Part shown: positions 1 through 13,490 of the stretch, one piece after another
How positions within the stretch are numbered: the stretch's first letter is position 1
Layout of the letters: every line of letters begins with the position of its first letter
Source: Lamellibrachia columna
Lineage: Eukaryota; Annelida; Polychaeta; Sabellida; Siboglinidae
DNA: 64,000 bases
Assembly: GCA_963662155.1 (NCBI GenBank)
Contig: OY759268.1
Coordinates: 57,329,469 to 57,393,468, forward strand
Direction of reading: 5' to 3'
Position numbers and translations under genes: made by a program
The notes under the pieces: generated by a model
Seen by the model: the letters and a program-made list of their open reading frames with translations, nothing else
Databases searched by the model: none
Told to the model about the DNA's origin: nothing

Positions 1-1140
1 ATCATGGACATAGTCATAGGCAGTAGTACCCGAGCTATGGTGTGTTTATGTTAATGCATGCGACAGGAAGTGAGGAATGTAATAGCATCATAGCAATAAC
101 AGTGACGTATTGCCGAATGGCTTCTTCATACAGTTCCTGCGAAGAACTGAAAACGTGCTTTGGCATAGCCATACCATAGGCATAGCCTTAGAAGTGTTTA
201 CTTATGACGTCAGTGTTCCGGTGCTAGAATAGCTAATGATTATGTATATGTAAATATGTGTACCTGCATGTTACTGTTTGTTTAAATTGTGTATGATTCA
301 ACAAGACCTGCCGTCACATTTTACATGATTGAGCCGTGTGCAATCCAGTTCTTTACAGTGTCAATGTTGTTGAAATAGCTGTTAACATAAACCGGTGTCC
401 TGGCCGCGAAACGTACCCGGTATAGCACAGGCGAGACTAAACCACGCCCATTCGCTATTACCATTGGCCAAGAGCGAGCGGGCGGGGATTACCGATGTAT
501 CAGAATGCATCTTGGGAAATCTTGAGGAGAACACGGAATTGAATTTGGTGGATTTTATATTTGTCTAAAGCGTGGAATATTGATCGGATAAGTATTATTA
601 TTGCGTGTATATTAAACATAAACTTACAAGAGTCCTTGTTTAGTCAATAGTTGCTGTTAAAATTTTGCTATAGGAGTAATTTAGGGAAGTTTATATCGTA
701 GGTCTCCGAGGACTCGGTAGCGCGAGCGATAATTAAGGGTTGTTGTTTTCAGTCGATTGGGTACATAATACGATATATAATATTATTGTAAATAATTTAG
801 TACATATTAACTATTGAAAACCTGAATATTTTGTTTTAGCAACATTTATTGTTAAAAGTTAGCCGTAGCCTACGGCTTAGGTAGTAATTCAGTGTTATTT
901 AAATAAGGTCACTGAAATTTCGTTAGCGCGAGCGATATTACGTTTTGTTATTCAGCTGTTACATAGAAAGTAAGTTGCAAGGCAGTAGCTGTAAATTTAA
1001 CTAAGACATAAGTAAGATACTATAAAGTGTATATTACAACAACAAAAAAACAGTCTTTGTGAAGACTACCTAGTATAAATTGATTATAAACGGATTATAA
1101 ACAAATACAAATTTAATTTCTAACAAATAAAGGCGAAACG
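1..1140 (+). other. Probable 5' region of LINE copy A; no gene seen
   Basis: No coding region is recognisable. The stretch precedes the ORF1 remnant of a CR1-like LINE and may be its 5' UTR. Two diverged units about 205 bases apart share the 13-mer TAGCGCGAGCGAT (near 719 and 924). That resembles a tandemly repeated LINE promoter unit, but no second copy of this region in the window confirms it. Confidence 0.35.
442..487 (+). promoter_or_regulatory. CCAAT box and GC boxes, possible promoter
   Basis: An inverted GC-box-like CCACGCCC (442-449), a CCATTGGCCA (461-470, CCAAT type) and GGGCGGGG (480-487) lie within 46 bases. The surrounding DNA is AT-rich. This fits a small TATA-less Pol II promoter, possibly the internal promoter of the LINE downstream. 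The motifs are seen; promoter activity is inferred. Confidence 0.25.
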
Positions 1141-1144
1141 TAAT

Positions 1145-2180
1145 TTGATATGTTCTAGCTGCGACAGCTGGATAGACTTTGCAAAGTCCGGGTGTGTAAA
1201 TTCGTGGGCGGAGGTGCAGGCGGATGATTTCCATTTCGTGTGTAGGGGGTGTAAGACAGTGAAATATCTGCAGGAGCAGGTGATTGAGCTAAGGCATATG
1301 ATTTTAATGATGACAGGGCAGGGTGAGACATAAGTGAGCAGAGATGGTGAGAATGATGAGAGCAGAGGTGGTGAGACCGAGGAGAGCAGAGGTGGTGAGA
1401 CCGAGGAGAGCAGAGGTGGTGAGACCGAGGAGAACAAGGAGAGCAGTGGCAATGTGAGGGAGAAAGCTGGTAAGAAGAAGAAAGATGACTGAAGGCAGAT
1501 AATGCAACAAAAGAGAGGTACGCGGGTGAGTGGAGAGGGATAGCCAGGTGGTAAGACAGTAAAGGTTGATGATATGAGAGAAAGGGTGCATACTAGTAGT
1601 GTGCAACAGGAAAGGAGCTTTGCTGATGTAGTATCACAGGGGAAAGCGAGGAAAGCCCGGGTATTTATGGGGGATTCCAACGTTAGGAAAGTGGATAAAA
1701 TTGTAAATAGAGGAGATGACATAACAGTATGCCTACCAGGGGCAAAATTAGAGGATATAGCAGAGAAGGCAGGACAGGTCATGTGTGGTGGCACGGGAGG
1801 TGCTGTTCTCGTGCATGTGGGAACGAACAATGCAGAGAAGGAGGGAACGTCAGCCATCGTTGGTAAGTACAGGAGGTTGATCAAGACACTTAAAGAGGCA
1901 CGAGTTGGGCAGATCGCATTTTCGGGGATATTACCAATAATGGGAGGCAGGGGTGAGGAATATAGGAATTGTAGGAGGATGGCGATCAACACACAGACAC
2001 AGAAGGTATGTATGGAGGAGGGAGTAGGCTTCATAGACATGTAGTTAAACTTTTAGGGAAGAGGTGACTTTTTCATGAGAGATGGACTTCATCTGACAGG
2101 GAAGGGCGCTGCTGTTCTTGCGTGTGAGTTTATCAGAGTTGTCGACGAGGGCACAGGTACCATAAATTATTTAAACTAGA
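1145..2180 (+). pseudogene. LINE copy A ORF1: zinc finger plus SGNH-esterase-like domain
   Basis: The first part (1145-1333) has paired cysteines in a CxxC...C...CxxC arrangement like a PHD-type finger (CSSCDSW start, CRGC end). The second part (1574-2044) has GDSNVR and VHVGTNN, the block I and III style motifs of SGNH/GDSL hydrolases found in CR1 ORF1 proteins. After a stop, the matching RDGLHLTGKGAA segment follows near 2075-2110, and the reading ends at about 2180. The two parts are joined by a 24-bp repeat region (1340-1440). Stops at 1331 and 2042 and frame changes show it is broken. ORF1 proteins bind the RNA and assist retrotransposition; the esterase's role is not settled. Confidence 0.75.
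1340..1440 (+). repeat. 24-bp minisatellite in the ORF1 linker
   Basis: About four copies of a unit like GAGAGCAGAGGTGGTGAGAC plus CGAG lie between the zinc-finger and esterase parts of ORF1. The unit is a multiple of three, so the linker stays open in frame. Other LINE copies in the window carry different minisatellites at the same place. Confidence 0.7.
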
Positions 2181-2271
2181 TGCGCAGGGGGAACTGACAG
2201 AGAAAACTCAAAGGAGTACTACTACAAATACACATCAAAATAAATGTTCACCAATAATTTCAGACAATGAA

Positions 2272-4913
<2,642 letters not shown>

Positions 4914-4919
4914 TCTATC

Positions 4920-5832
4920 TTGCAACATCCAACTGCGACATGGAGTTCCACAGGGCAGTGTTTTGGGCCCTCTCCTCTTTTCTGTCTACTGTGCAGGTCT
5001 TTCAGAAGTCTTCTCAAAGCAAGGAATTCGCTACCACGTCTACGCGGATGACACTCAGCTGTATGTTGACTTTCCACGTAATGATGCTGCGTCCGCCGCC
5101 GACCGGATATCCCGTTGTGTTACTGATGTGAAAGTATGGCTGGCATCGCGCTACCTACTTTTAAACGAGACGAAGACAGAGGTGGTACTGTTCTCAGCAC
5201 CGAACAACCGTGTTCCACAGCCACCTCCTCTTCTCATCGACATTTGCGGATGTAGCGTCAGCACTTCAGCCAACATACGTGACCTTGGTGTACAGCTCGA
5301 CTCCACGATGTCGATGGCCGCACACGTTAGCCGTACTTGCCGGACTGCCTACGCCCAACTACGTGGCATAGCGCGAATACGATCATCTCTACCGCTGAGA
5401 GCGTTCAAGACGCTTGTACACGCTCTTGTCACGTCGCGACTCGACTTCGGAAACGCGGCCCTGTACGGCATTACCGGAACCCTGCTGCATCGACTTGAGA
5501 TGGTCCAGCGATCCTCTGCGCGTGTCGTCCTCTGCCTACGTCGACGTGACCAACACAGCATGACGGCGGCACTGCGAGAGCTGCACTGGCTGCCTGTGGC
5601 GCAGCGAATTCAGTTTAAACTGTTGACCTTGATGCACGGCGCCGTGCATGCAAACACTCCACGTTACTTTGCTGACCGTATATCTCCTTATGTTCCCTGT
5701 CGCAGTCTTCGTTCGGCTGACCAATCTCTCATTGTTGTTCCTAAGGTAAACCTGGAACGGCTTGGCCTTCCCACCCTCTGGAACTCTCTTCCAATAGGGC
5801 TAAGAACGCAACGCGATTCTAAACATTTTTAA
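4920..5832 (+). pseudogene. Reverse transcriptase C-terminal half of the nested LINE
   Basis: An open frame starts inside the palm with [15 protein letters not shown], followed by the catalytic YADDTQLY and [11 protein letters not shown]. It then has the thumb/C-terminal signature [17 protein letters not shown] and a final LWNSLP motif. This suits an L2/Crack/Rex1-type LINE. The upstream endonuclease and fingers are missing because of 5' truncation. The frame is intact to the stop at about 5832, so this copy is younger than its host LINE. Confidence 0.8.
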
Positions 5833-5877
5833 GAGGGACTTGAAAACCTTTCTCTTTAATCAAGCTTTTTCGTAATT

Positions 5878-5945
5878 TTGTGTGTGTATGTACATGTATA
5901 ACGTGTGTATGTATGTATGTATATGTATATGTATGTGTGTATGTA

Positions 5946-5985
<40 letters not shown>

Positions 5986-6112
5986 GTGTATGTATATGTG
6001 TATATGTATGTATATGTATGTGTGTGTATGTATATATGTGTGTGTATGTGTGTGTATGTATGTATGCGTATGTGTGTGTATATGTACATGTTGCATATGT
6101 ATATATGTGTTA
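5878..6112. repeat. TG/TA and TATG microsatellite
   Basis: Mixed GTGTATGTATATG repeats include a pure (AT)n core at 5949-5980. They lie in the 3' UTR of the nested LINE. Long open frames across it are repeat artefacts. Confidence 0.9.
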
Positions 6113-6259
6113 TCTTATGTAATGCCTGTATTGTAATAATTATATTCACTAATGTAATCTATTTTATTAATTTATTTTACTTATTTATTTTTATTGTAAA
6201 CACCCCTGATTCTATTTTTAGAGATATGCGGTGTATAAATAAACTTGATTTGATTTGAT

Positions 6260-6475
6260 AGGAATATGTTCTTCAAACTTAAAGAAGGCAGTAGAACCAG
6301 AGGACACAAAGCAGCATTAGTTAAGGAGCAGTGTAGGTTGGACATGAGAAAGTACTCTTTCTCACAGAGGGTGATAAATGAATGGAACAAACTGCCAAAT
6401 GATTGTGTTAATGCTAGTGTGAATATGTTTAAAAATAGAATTGACAGATATCTGATAAAGGGCGGCTACACATAG
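6260..6475 (+). pseudogene. LINE copy A ORF2, C-terminal tail
   Basis: The tail of the RT protein resumes after the nested insertion. MFFKLKEGSRTRG, QCRLDMRKYSFSQRVINEWN and the end at GGYT-stop match the other CR1-like copies in this window (43404-43600, 24092-24350, 45013-45250). It belongs to ORF2 ending near 4913. Confidence 0.8.
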
Positions 6476-6568
6476 ATATGAAAATTGTTGGACTCTCGAT
6501 ATGCCTGGCTTCCTTGTCCACTTGCCATCTGGAACTTGTTGTTCGAGATGGCAATCTTGTTAAATCTT
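6476..6568 (+). other. LINE copy A 3' UTR with terminal hairpin
   Basis: A perfect 9-bp stem, TTGCCATCT pairing with AGATGGCAA, encloses a 15-base loop. It is followed by AATCTTGTTAAATCTT. The same hairpin and tail end the other copies, so this is likely the 3' signal recognised by the LINE RT. Confidence 0.6.
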
Positions 6569-7620
6569 CCATTTGGGTTCCCTGAGTACTGAATGACCAA
6601 TGCCAGGAATTTGATGTAGGCGTTATCCCCACCAGCAACCTAACCCCCCAGTCCCAATGGTTATTACTTACATTGTAATGATCGTGGGTACATAATTTGA
6701 TCTATCAATGATGATCTCGATGAAAAGAGTCTACACAAACACAACGTTGTTTGGTTTTGACAAATATCGTAATACTACAAAGTCTTAACAAACGCACAAA
6801 TCGAATTCGAACAACACAACGCCGATACCACTATACTACAGCACAGCTCAAAGTGATCTTGCTTGTTAAGTCAACAACACAACGCCGACACCTCTATACT
6901 ACAGCACAGCTCAAAGTGATCTTGCTTGTTAAGTCAATAACCTTTCAGTCGGCTGTTTTTTTTTAAATAATAAATAAACCTGGCAAAGTGTGTGTAGTGT
7001 CCAACGAAAGCAATTGGAAACGTTTAACAAATATCACAAAATAATCACATTTTAATAATGATCCCTCTTGTAGGTAAGATGATACAAACATCACAACAGG
7101 GTAGATTTTTATTGAGGCAGTAACCTAGCCAATTCATTCTCCGCATCTTTGAGAAATCGAAATTTTAAGCATGGTATCTCAATGAAGCATGCTGTATACA
7201 TACTAAACAAATACATTTTAAAATGTATGAGTAGTTGATAGTGGTCTACATGTGAGATGGAAAGTTGGTGGTCAGCAGGGACTTAAACTTTGGAAAATTG
7301 TTACTCAAAAGTTGGTGGTCCACATATTAACATAAAATGTAATCAACATTTGCACATGCCAGTTTTGGAAGTACGTATTTTCTATATTTTGATTTGTTAT
7401 ATACTTAGCCAACCATTTGATTGATATACGTGGTATGCATGTTTTGTATTACTCTCTTTTCTGCCTTAGGCCTATATCTTCAGTATATTTATGTCTAGAG
7501 TCTAGAGCATGTCGCCGCTCGCATTGTAATTCCACTATAAAAGTGTTTAAAATAAACATGCTTTTCCTGAGTTAGTTATTACATTTAACCATCTGATTTG
7601 TCCAGGTCGATATCCTGCCA
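6569..7620. other. Noncoding stretch with one 63-bp duplication
   Basis: No gene is recognised. A 63-bp unit starting ACAACACAACGCCGA occurs twice in tandem (6811-6937), nearly identical. The rest is AT-rich unique-looking sequence. Confidence 0.6.
6811..6937. repeat. 63-bp tandem duplication
   Basis: Two adjacent units begin at 6811 and 6874. Each contains CTATACTACAGCACAGCTCA and ends TTGTTAAGTCAA. Confidence 0.85.
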
Positions 7621-7623
7621 GTC

Positions 7624-8250
7624 ATGCCTAAGAGAGACAGAAATGCAAAACGAAAACAAGAAGAGCTACAGAAATCTGCCGCAAAATGTCAACGCCTATA
7701 CACAATTTTTCGACGCAGCCTCAATGACTCATTGCCAAAAATACCCACAATGCCGCCAGGGAACTATGATCCGTCCGCTGCCATCACATCTGATGACACT
7801 CCCAAAGACAAAGGTGTACCACCAGTCATAGAGATTCTGCCTTCATCGTGCTCTCGCCCGAGTGCCAGTTCATCAAGCAGCCATGATCCGTTCACTGCCA
7901 TCACATCTGATGACACTCCCAAAGATAAAAGTGTATCACCAGTCACAGAGATACTGCCTTCGTCGTGTTCTCGCCCGATAGCCAGTTCATCAAGCAGCCA
8001 TGATCCGTCCACTGCCATCACACCTGACCACACTCCTGGTGACAAAGATCACCTTACCAAGACACCTGGTCAGGAAACCGATAACGCAACTTCAGGCCAG
8101 AGACCGTCAAGTTCCCACACCGACGTACAAAGGAATTCCGTTAACTATTGCAGATGTTGTCAACAAATTCCCCGATCTTCGCTAATTTTCGGCAAAGAAA
8201 TATGGCCGAACAAGGGCTCACATTCTATGCACAACATGTCAGCGGTATGA
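7624..8250 (+). CDS. Unrecognised ORF with 39-residue Ser-rich repeats
   Basis: A 208-residue frame starts at an ATG. The N-terminus is very basic (MPKRDRNAKRKQEELQKSA). Three units of 117 bp (starting near 7768, 7885 and 8002) follow, each encoding HDPxxAITSDDTPKDK, an EILPSSCSRP segment and a serine run. The basic start resembles the N-termini of transposon-derived (hAT/ZMYM-like) proteins, but that is only an impression. Fragmented frames to about 8760 (EPHIAATNKKKMDEA, DAISDLFGVGPSVGR) look like further decayed coding sequence of the same unit. A transposon remnant is the likeliest reading; function unknown. Confidence 0.35.
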   Translation: MPKRDRNAKRKQEELQKSAAKCQRLYTIFRRSLNDSLPKIPTMPPGNYDPSAAITSDDTPKDKGVPPVIEILPSSCSRPSASSSSSHDPFTAITSDDTPKDKSVSPVTEILPSSCSRPIASSSSSHDPSTAITPDHTPGDKDHLTKTPGQETDNATSGQRPSSSHTDVQRNSVNYCRCCQQIPRSSLIFGKEIWPNKGSHSMHNMSAV

Positions 8251-8842
8251 GGAGATGGCAAAGAAAAGTTCTAAAAATGGCACTACAGCAATCGGAAGCG
8301 GCGTCAGGGCGGACTGTAGTGATAGGCTGGAAAGGGTCATTGACGATATGACCTCTGAACCGCACATAGCAGCAACAAACAAGAAGAAGATGGACGAAGC
8401 CAACGTCGCATCCATGGCTACGCGCACTCACTGCTTACAATAAGACTGTTTTTGCGATGCTTCTGCGAATGGCCGTCGACGTGTACAACGACTATCTAAT
8501 CGAAACGGTCTCTGCCCGATCGTGGCCGATGCGATCTCTGACTTGTTTGGCGTCGGACCATCTGTTGGCCGCTATGCGACAAAATGGCGCAGATGTAGAA
8601 TTTGTGCCATTCACACCCGCGTCTACGGACCTACACTACAGGGATCCGAACTACTACAACAGATGCTGGATGTCATATACGAACTAGAGAAAGTGCGTCT
8701 GTCTCAAATGTTCAACCGATGCACAGGTTTCATTGTTCAGATTTATGGCAGCTGTGACAGGCAAATGTTGGACCACAAGTTTGTAAGTGGACGGAGGGCT
8801 AACAGTGATGGTAGCGTAACGAGTGTGTTCGTCGTCGTACTG

Positions 8843-8970
<128 letters not shown>

Positions 8971-9860
8971 TGCACGTACACTATCCAGCACGTACACTAT
9001 CCTGTACGTACACGTGCAGGATACAGCTTCTGTGCCAACATGGAAGGGCTTGATTAAGTTGACGTGAACCTCGAGACATTCCCAGAGACCCTCGAGATAG
9101 ACAGATCTTGGTGAGGGTGACGAATGCAAGATGTGATGTTCTTCTCGACCCCAGTGTGCAGTAATGCTGCATTTTGAAATCGATCAAATTATCCATTCAC
9201 CTACTATTTGCATTGTTTTTATTCGTGCTATCTATCGGCATCGTTGTAATTTGATGCATAGGAGTCGTAAGTTGTTGAATATGACCAGGTGGCGAAACAC
9301 GAACATACTGGGGCGATGGCAGAACATAGAGCCTTCCCCCTCACACAGTAAGTAGGGCCAAATGCAAGACATAAACCCCTCTGTGCGACGCCTATAAGTT
9401 ATGTAGGTTAAGAGTTGTAGACTTGTCGCCTGATCGCTCTGGTTTACGAGGTGGCCAGTGTAAATAGTACTTAGCACCTGCACTGTCAGCTTAATTACTA
9501 TCGTTATTTACCTACGCGTTGTACCATCCCCAAACTTATACTCTGATTTTTTACATTATACCCAATACTACATTGCTTTACTCAGTAGACAACACAGAAA
9601 CATATATCTAACCTACACAATCATCACTTAGTGGCATATTTAGAATATTGTAAAGAGGGATTCCCGGAGAAGAGTAAGGTTAGTCACACAGGAGTTGACA
9701 ACGCTACCATGCACGAGACGTTACATGAAACAAATATAAAAATGTAAGCCAAAGGAGGCCTAGCCAAAACCTCCCCCTAAATACGCCAGTGTCATCGCCG
9801 ATGTATACAATTCAGGTAGGCCACTTGCGACACCTCTTGATAGTATCCATGGTGAGAACG
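8971..9860. other. No gene seen
   Basis: Apart from a CACGTACACTATCC direct repeat near 8972-9001, nothing recognisable is present. Confidence 0.5.
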
Positions 9861-9863
9861 TTG

Positions 9864-10145
9864 CTACAAGTAGTCGAATATGTCAAACGACATACACGAG
9901 TGTTCACATCGATCTCTCGTTGCGATGCAGATAGAGACGCACCACCTCCTGTTGTTGTTGTAGCCAATACCGTCGTCACCACAGTTTCGGGTACACATGG
10001 AGCGCCTCTCATCGCAATCCACGAGACAGTCATAGAACGAGATCTCGGGAGAAGAGTTTGTCGTTCGCATCAGACAGCACCCGGCGACGACGACCAAGAC
10101 GACGGACAACTGGAACACACCGAGTCGAGCTTCAACCAACAACAC
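9864..10145 (-). CDS. Candidate small secreted Cys-rich protein or exon (four CX3C motifs)
   Basis: The minus-strand frame begins with a hydrophobic stretch (FQLSVVLVVVAGCC) like a signal peptide core. A short acidic, Cys-rich mature part follows with four evenly spread CX3C pairs: CLVDC, CTRNC, CVSIC and CEHSC. Paired CX3C motifs are typical of disulfide-tied helical hairpins in small secreted peptides. There is no ATG ahead of the hydrophobic segment in this frame (the open frame begins at GTG), so the start would need an upstream exon or the frame may be chance. It is not similar to any family I can name, and a toxin or antimicrobial role should not be assumed. Confidence 0.3.
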   Translation of the reverse strand: MLLVEARLGVFQLSVVLVVVAGCCLMRTTNSSPEISFYDCLVDCDERRSMCTRNCGDDGIGYNNNRRWCVSICIATRDRCEHSCMSFDIFDYL

Positions 10146-10169
10146 ACGGAAGCCGTTTGTTTCTTGTAA

Positions 10170-10865
10170 TCTGATGCAGTTTCTAGTTACGACTCTGCAA
10201 CGCTAAGTCGTCATAACTGTCAACTCCCACGCATAAGCCGTGAGAATCACGGTTTTTCATTCAATGTCAAGGTCTCACGGCAAAGGTCTGATCTCTCACG
10301 CATATTTTCATATTCTTTAGCAATGAAAATAATAAAACAAAATGTTAACTTTTTGCGAAAATATGGCACATAGTCTATTTGTCAGTGTCGCAAAAGAATG
10401 CCTCTGTTAATTTTATCGGTAAGATCCACCTTTTACTGAATAACGTGTGAACCGCAGTCAGTGATTGGTCAACAGCTCAACATCGTAAGCACACGTTGAA
10501 GATGAACTTTACTTTACTCTTTGAATAAAATGTGTTTTCACAGTTTTTCAAATAATAGTTAGACTACTACTGTTGAAATTAACTGAGTTCAGAAGTAATT
10601 CGTTTATTATTGGCAATTTATTCCGGTACAAGTGCTAGGGGATTTCGTGGCCTGCAGCCCCTTGACCCTCACTGGAAAAAATATCACGCCTTAGAACCAC
10701 ATAGGGGTTGACAGCTAGGATTTTTTTTTATATGATTCTTATTATTTATGAAGACAATTGATTGTTAATAAATAACATATTTTCAATGGAATTATGGAAA
10801 AGTGATTTTATACGTGTTGCACACATTTCCAAATATTTACACAGCGTTAAAATTATTACGAACAG
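10170..10865. other. Noncoding spacer before the Gypsy element
   Basis: AT-rich sequence with no gene or repeat recognised. Confidence 0.5.
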
Positions 10866-11028
10866 TGTTCTGTTCTCAATATTGTAAATTCACGTTTCGT
10901 TGATCGAAGCTGGATTACTATTTTGGATCGTGGAAGTGCTCGGACATCTTGAATTAAACAATCTTGTTCTATACATCGTCTCTTGTAATTTCGCAATTAC
11001 AACGTACAACGTACACCGAGATACAACA
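10866..11028 (+). repeat. Gypsy 5' LTR
   Basis: 163 bp, with short TGTT...AACA ends. A primer-binding-like TGGCGACGAGACAGCTGGG starts about 5 bases after it. It is very short for a Gypsy LTR, as in some invertebrate lineages. Confidence 0.93.
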
Positions 11029-11111
11029 TTTTATGGCGACGAGACAGCTGGGATCAGACTACACGCAAATATGTAAGTTACGCATGCAACGTAAGCGAAC
11101 TAAACGGGAAC

Positions 11112-11960
11112 ATGGCGAATTTGATCGATGCGCCAGCGAAGTTCTTGGAAAAACCCGGACCGCCGCCGATTGCGTGGCACGAGTGGAAACGTCAATGGGA
11201 CACGTACATGATAGCTATCGACGGCGAACAGTTCAGTGATAAACGCAAAACTGCACTGCTGTTACATTCGCTTGGAACAGAGGGTCAACGGCGCTATTCA
11301 AAACTGAAAGAATTAACCTTCTACCCGCCAAGTGCTACCGAATTTGAAAAGACGAACTTGAAGTTGGAAAACGAATACATAATCATCAGAAACAAGAGAG
11401 CCGTGCGTTACACGTTCAGGAAGCGCAAACAGACGCAGCATGAATCGATCACTGAGTACATAGCAGCGTTACGAGATTTGGCGTCAACATGCGACTTTGG
11501 CGATTTCTTGGACGACGCAATCTGCGACCAACTCATTGAAAAGATTAACAATCATAAAATTCGTGAAAGACTACTGGCTGATGAGAACATTGACCTAGAC
11601 AAAGCTATTGTCGTAGCTGTGAAGCTAGAAAGTGCAATAAAAGATGCTAGGAGTATGGAAGCTCAAAATAGCGTTAACCCCTTCAGTACCGAATCCGTGA
11701 ATGAAGTAAGGCAAAAGAAAACTTACGACGGAAAGTAAGCACGTACGACAAATACAAAAAACACGAACAAACTCATACAAACAAATGCTATAGATGTGGT
11801 TCGGCTCAACATCAGGCCAACTACCCACAATGCCCGGCATTGAAACAAAGTGCCGCAAATGCAAAAAAATCGGACACTACAAAAAGTGTGTTTCGCAAAG
11901 AGAAACAACGTTCATCTCGTACAGCAGCCAGACGACAAGCCACATGATTACGTGCTAATC
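11112..11960 (+). pseudogene. Gypsy gag with CCHC zinc knuckles
   Basis: The frame at 11112-11738 (208 residues, ATG start) is a retrotransposon capsid: WHEWKRQWDTYM near the start, LLHSLGTEGQRRYS, and the QHESITEYIAALRDLA motif typical of Gypsy gag. A stop at 11736 is followed, in shifted frames, by two zinc-knuckle remnants: CYRCGSAQHQANYPQCP and CRKCKKIGHYKKC (11790-11890). Gag forms the particle that packages element RNA. A frame change between the knuckles shows decay. Confidence 0.85.
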
Positions 11961-12170
11961 ATCGAAAAAGACGAGAAGGCACAGACGAACATCAAATATC
12001 CGAGATGTACCGTACAAATCGAAGGCATCGAAGTGAACATTCTAGTCGACTCGGGCTCACCATACACAGTTATACCAGACGCACTCTACGGCAATCTGTT
12101 CTCACAATGCGAGATCTACGGGAGCGACATTGCACCCGGGGACTACGGACGAAATCAAACGACTCCAGAA
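11961..12170 (+). pseudogene. Gypsy aspartic protease fragment
   Basis: The protease core VNILVDSGSPYTVIP (12030-12075) holds the catalytic DSG triad. Only the first half of a retropepsin domain is present. Within about 60 bases the sequence passes into RT-like sequence, so the second half of protease and the linker to RT appear deleted. Confidence 0.8.
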
Positions 12171-13475
12171 TAATGGCGTCATTGAGCAGATCGAAGCTTC
12201 AAAGTGGGTGTCACCAATCGTTATGGCACGAAAGTCCAACGGCACGATACGCATGTGTGTCGACCTACGCGACGTGAACTTAAAGATCATCGTCGAAACT
12301 CACCCACTACCGAACATCAACGAAATGCTAATGACACTCAAGAAAGCAGAGATATACGGAGTCCTTCGACTCCGCTAACAGAGGAGTCGAAGGACATTAC
12401 GGCTTTCATCACACCCGACCGTCTGTACCGGTTTACACGCGTGCCATACGGACTAGCGTCAGCATAATCGTTGTTCCAAAGAATGATGCACGTCATCTTC
12501 AAAGACGTCAAGGGCGTACTCTACTTTCAAGACGACATTCTGATTTACCCAACCAGCCAGATCGAGCATAACCGTATTCTCAGAACTGTTTTGACCAAAC
12601 TTCGCTTGCACGGTCTAAACGTGAACAGAGAGAAATGCAGATTCAGTCAGAAATATGTGGACTATCTTGGGCATACGATCACCTCTGCAGGGATCACACG
12701 CAAAGAAAACCTTGTGAGAGCTATTCTAGATGCACCCGCACCAGAGAGCAACGACCAGCTACGTTCCTTCCTGGGGCTTTGCGAATACTTTTCGAAGTTC
12801 ATCAAAAACTTTGCAACCAAAGTGGCACCAATGCGACAGATGATGAAAAAAGACGTACCGTTCACCTGGGGGGTACAGCACGAGCAAATCTTCAATGAAC
12901 TTAAGCATGACATTGCTGCGAGACAAGTGTTGTCACGATTCGATTGCTCTGACGCAGTCGAAACTGTGCTGACGACAGATGCGAGCAAATACGGCCTAGG
13001 CGCCGTACTCACCCAGATATCGGATGGTCAGGAGAGAATCATCGTGTTAATCTCGAGAACACTATCTGATACAGAGAATAAGTACTCTGTAATCGAGAAA
13101 GAAATGCTAGTCTGCTTCTGGGCTACAAAACGTCTGAGAACATTCCTCTGGGGCAGACACTTCAAGCTACGAACTGACCATAAACTGCTTGTGAACGTTC
13201 TGACTACAAAGGGTTCAGCCTCTGAGTGCACCAGCCATCGCATCAACAAGTGGTCAGCAAGGATGTTGGAGTACAATTTCAACGTCACATACGTGCAAGG
13301 CGTTAACAACGTCATGGCTGATTGTCTATCAAGACTACCAGTGGCTGCTCAACCTGACGAATACAGCCATGACAGCACAAACGACGAATGCATCGCGCGA
13401 ATTGACGAGTCTACTCGAGGCGCTATCTCTGTGAACGAACTGAAAACTGCTACACGCGACGACGGCGACATGTAA
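12125..13475 (+). pseudogene. Gypsy reverse transcriptase and RNase H
   Basis: RT starts at the HPGTTDEIKRLQNNGVIE-type region. VSPIVMARKSNGTIRMCVDLR and HPLPNINE follow. A frame break at 12375 separates this from the main frame (12471-13475), which holds FQDD as the catalytic YxDD-type box, DYLGHTIT, LRSFLGLCEYFSKFI, and then RNase H with LTTDASKYGLGAVL and RTDHKLLV. The conserved FDLRSGYHQI segment is missing or scrambled by an out-of-frame region at 12350-12470. The copy is inactive. Confidence 0.88.
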
Positions 13476-13490
13476 CTTGCGACGAGGTAC

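Larger units (their letters stand above)
4914..6259 (+). mobile_element. 5'-truncated LINE nested in LINE copy A
   Basis: The copy A coding sequence stops matching its relatives just after GAGGATGTTGA (to about 4913) and resumes at AGGAATATGTTC (about 6260). The intervening DNA has a different, GC-richer codon use and encodes another RT. It ends in short TTGAT-type repeats (CTTGATTTGATTTGAT), a typical simple-repeat 3' end for L2/CR1-like LINEs. The 5' truncation is normal for target-primed insertion. Confidence 0.85.

Noticed and set aside
5856..6258. Several ORFs rich in Tyr, Val, Cys and Ile
   Set aside because: They translate a TG/TA microsatellite in a LINE 3' UTR.
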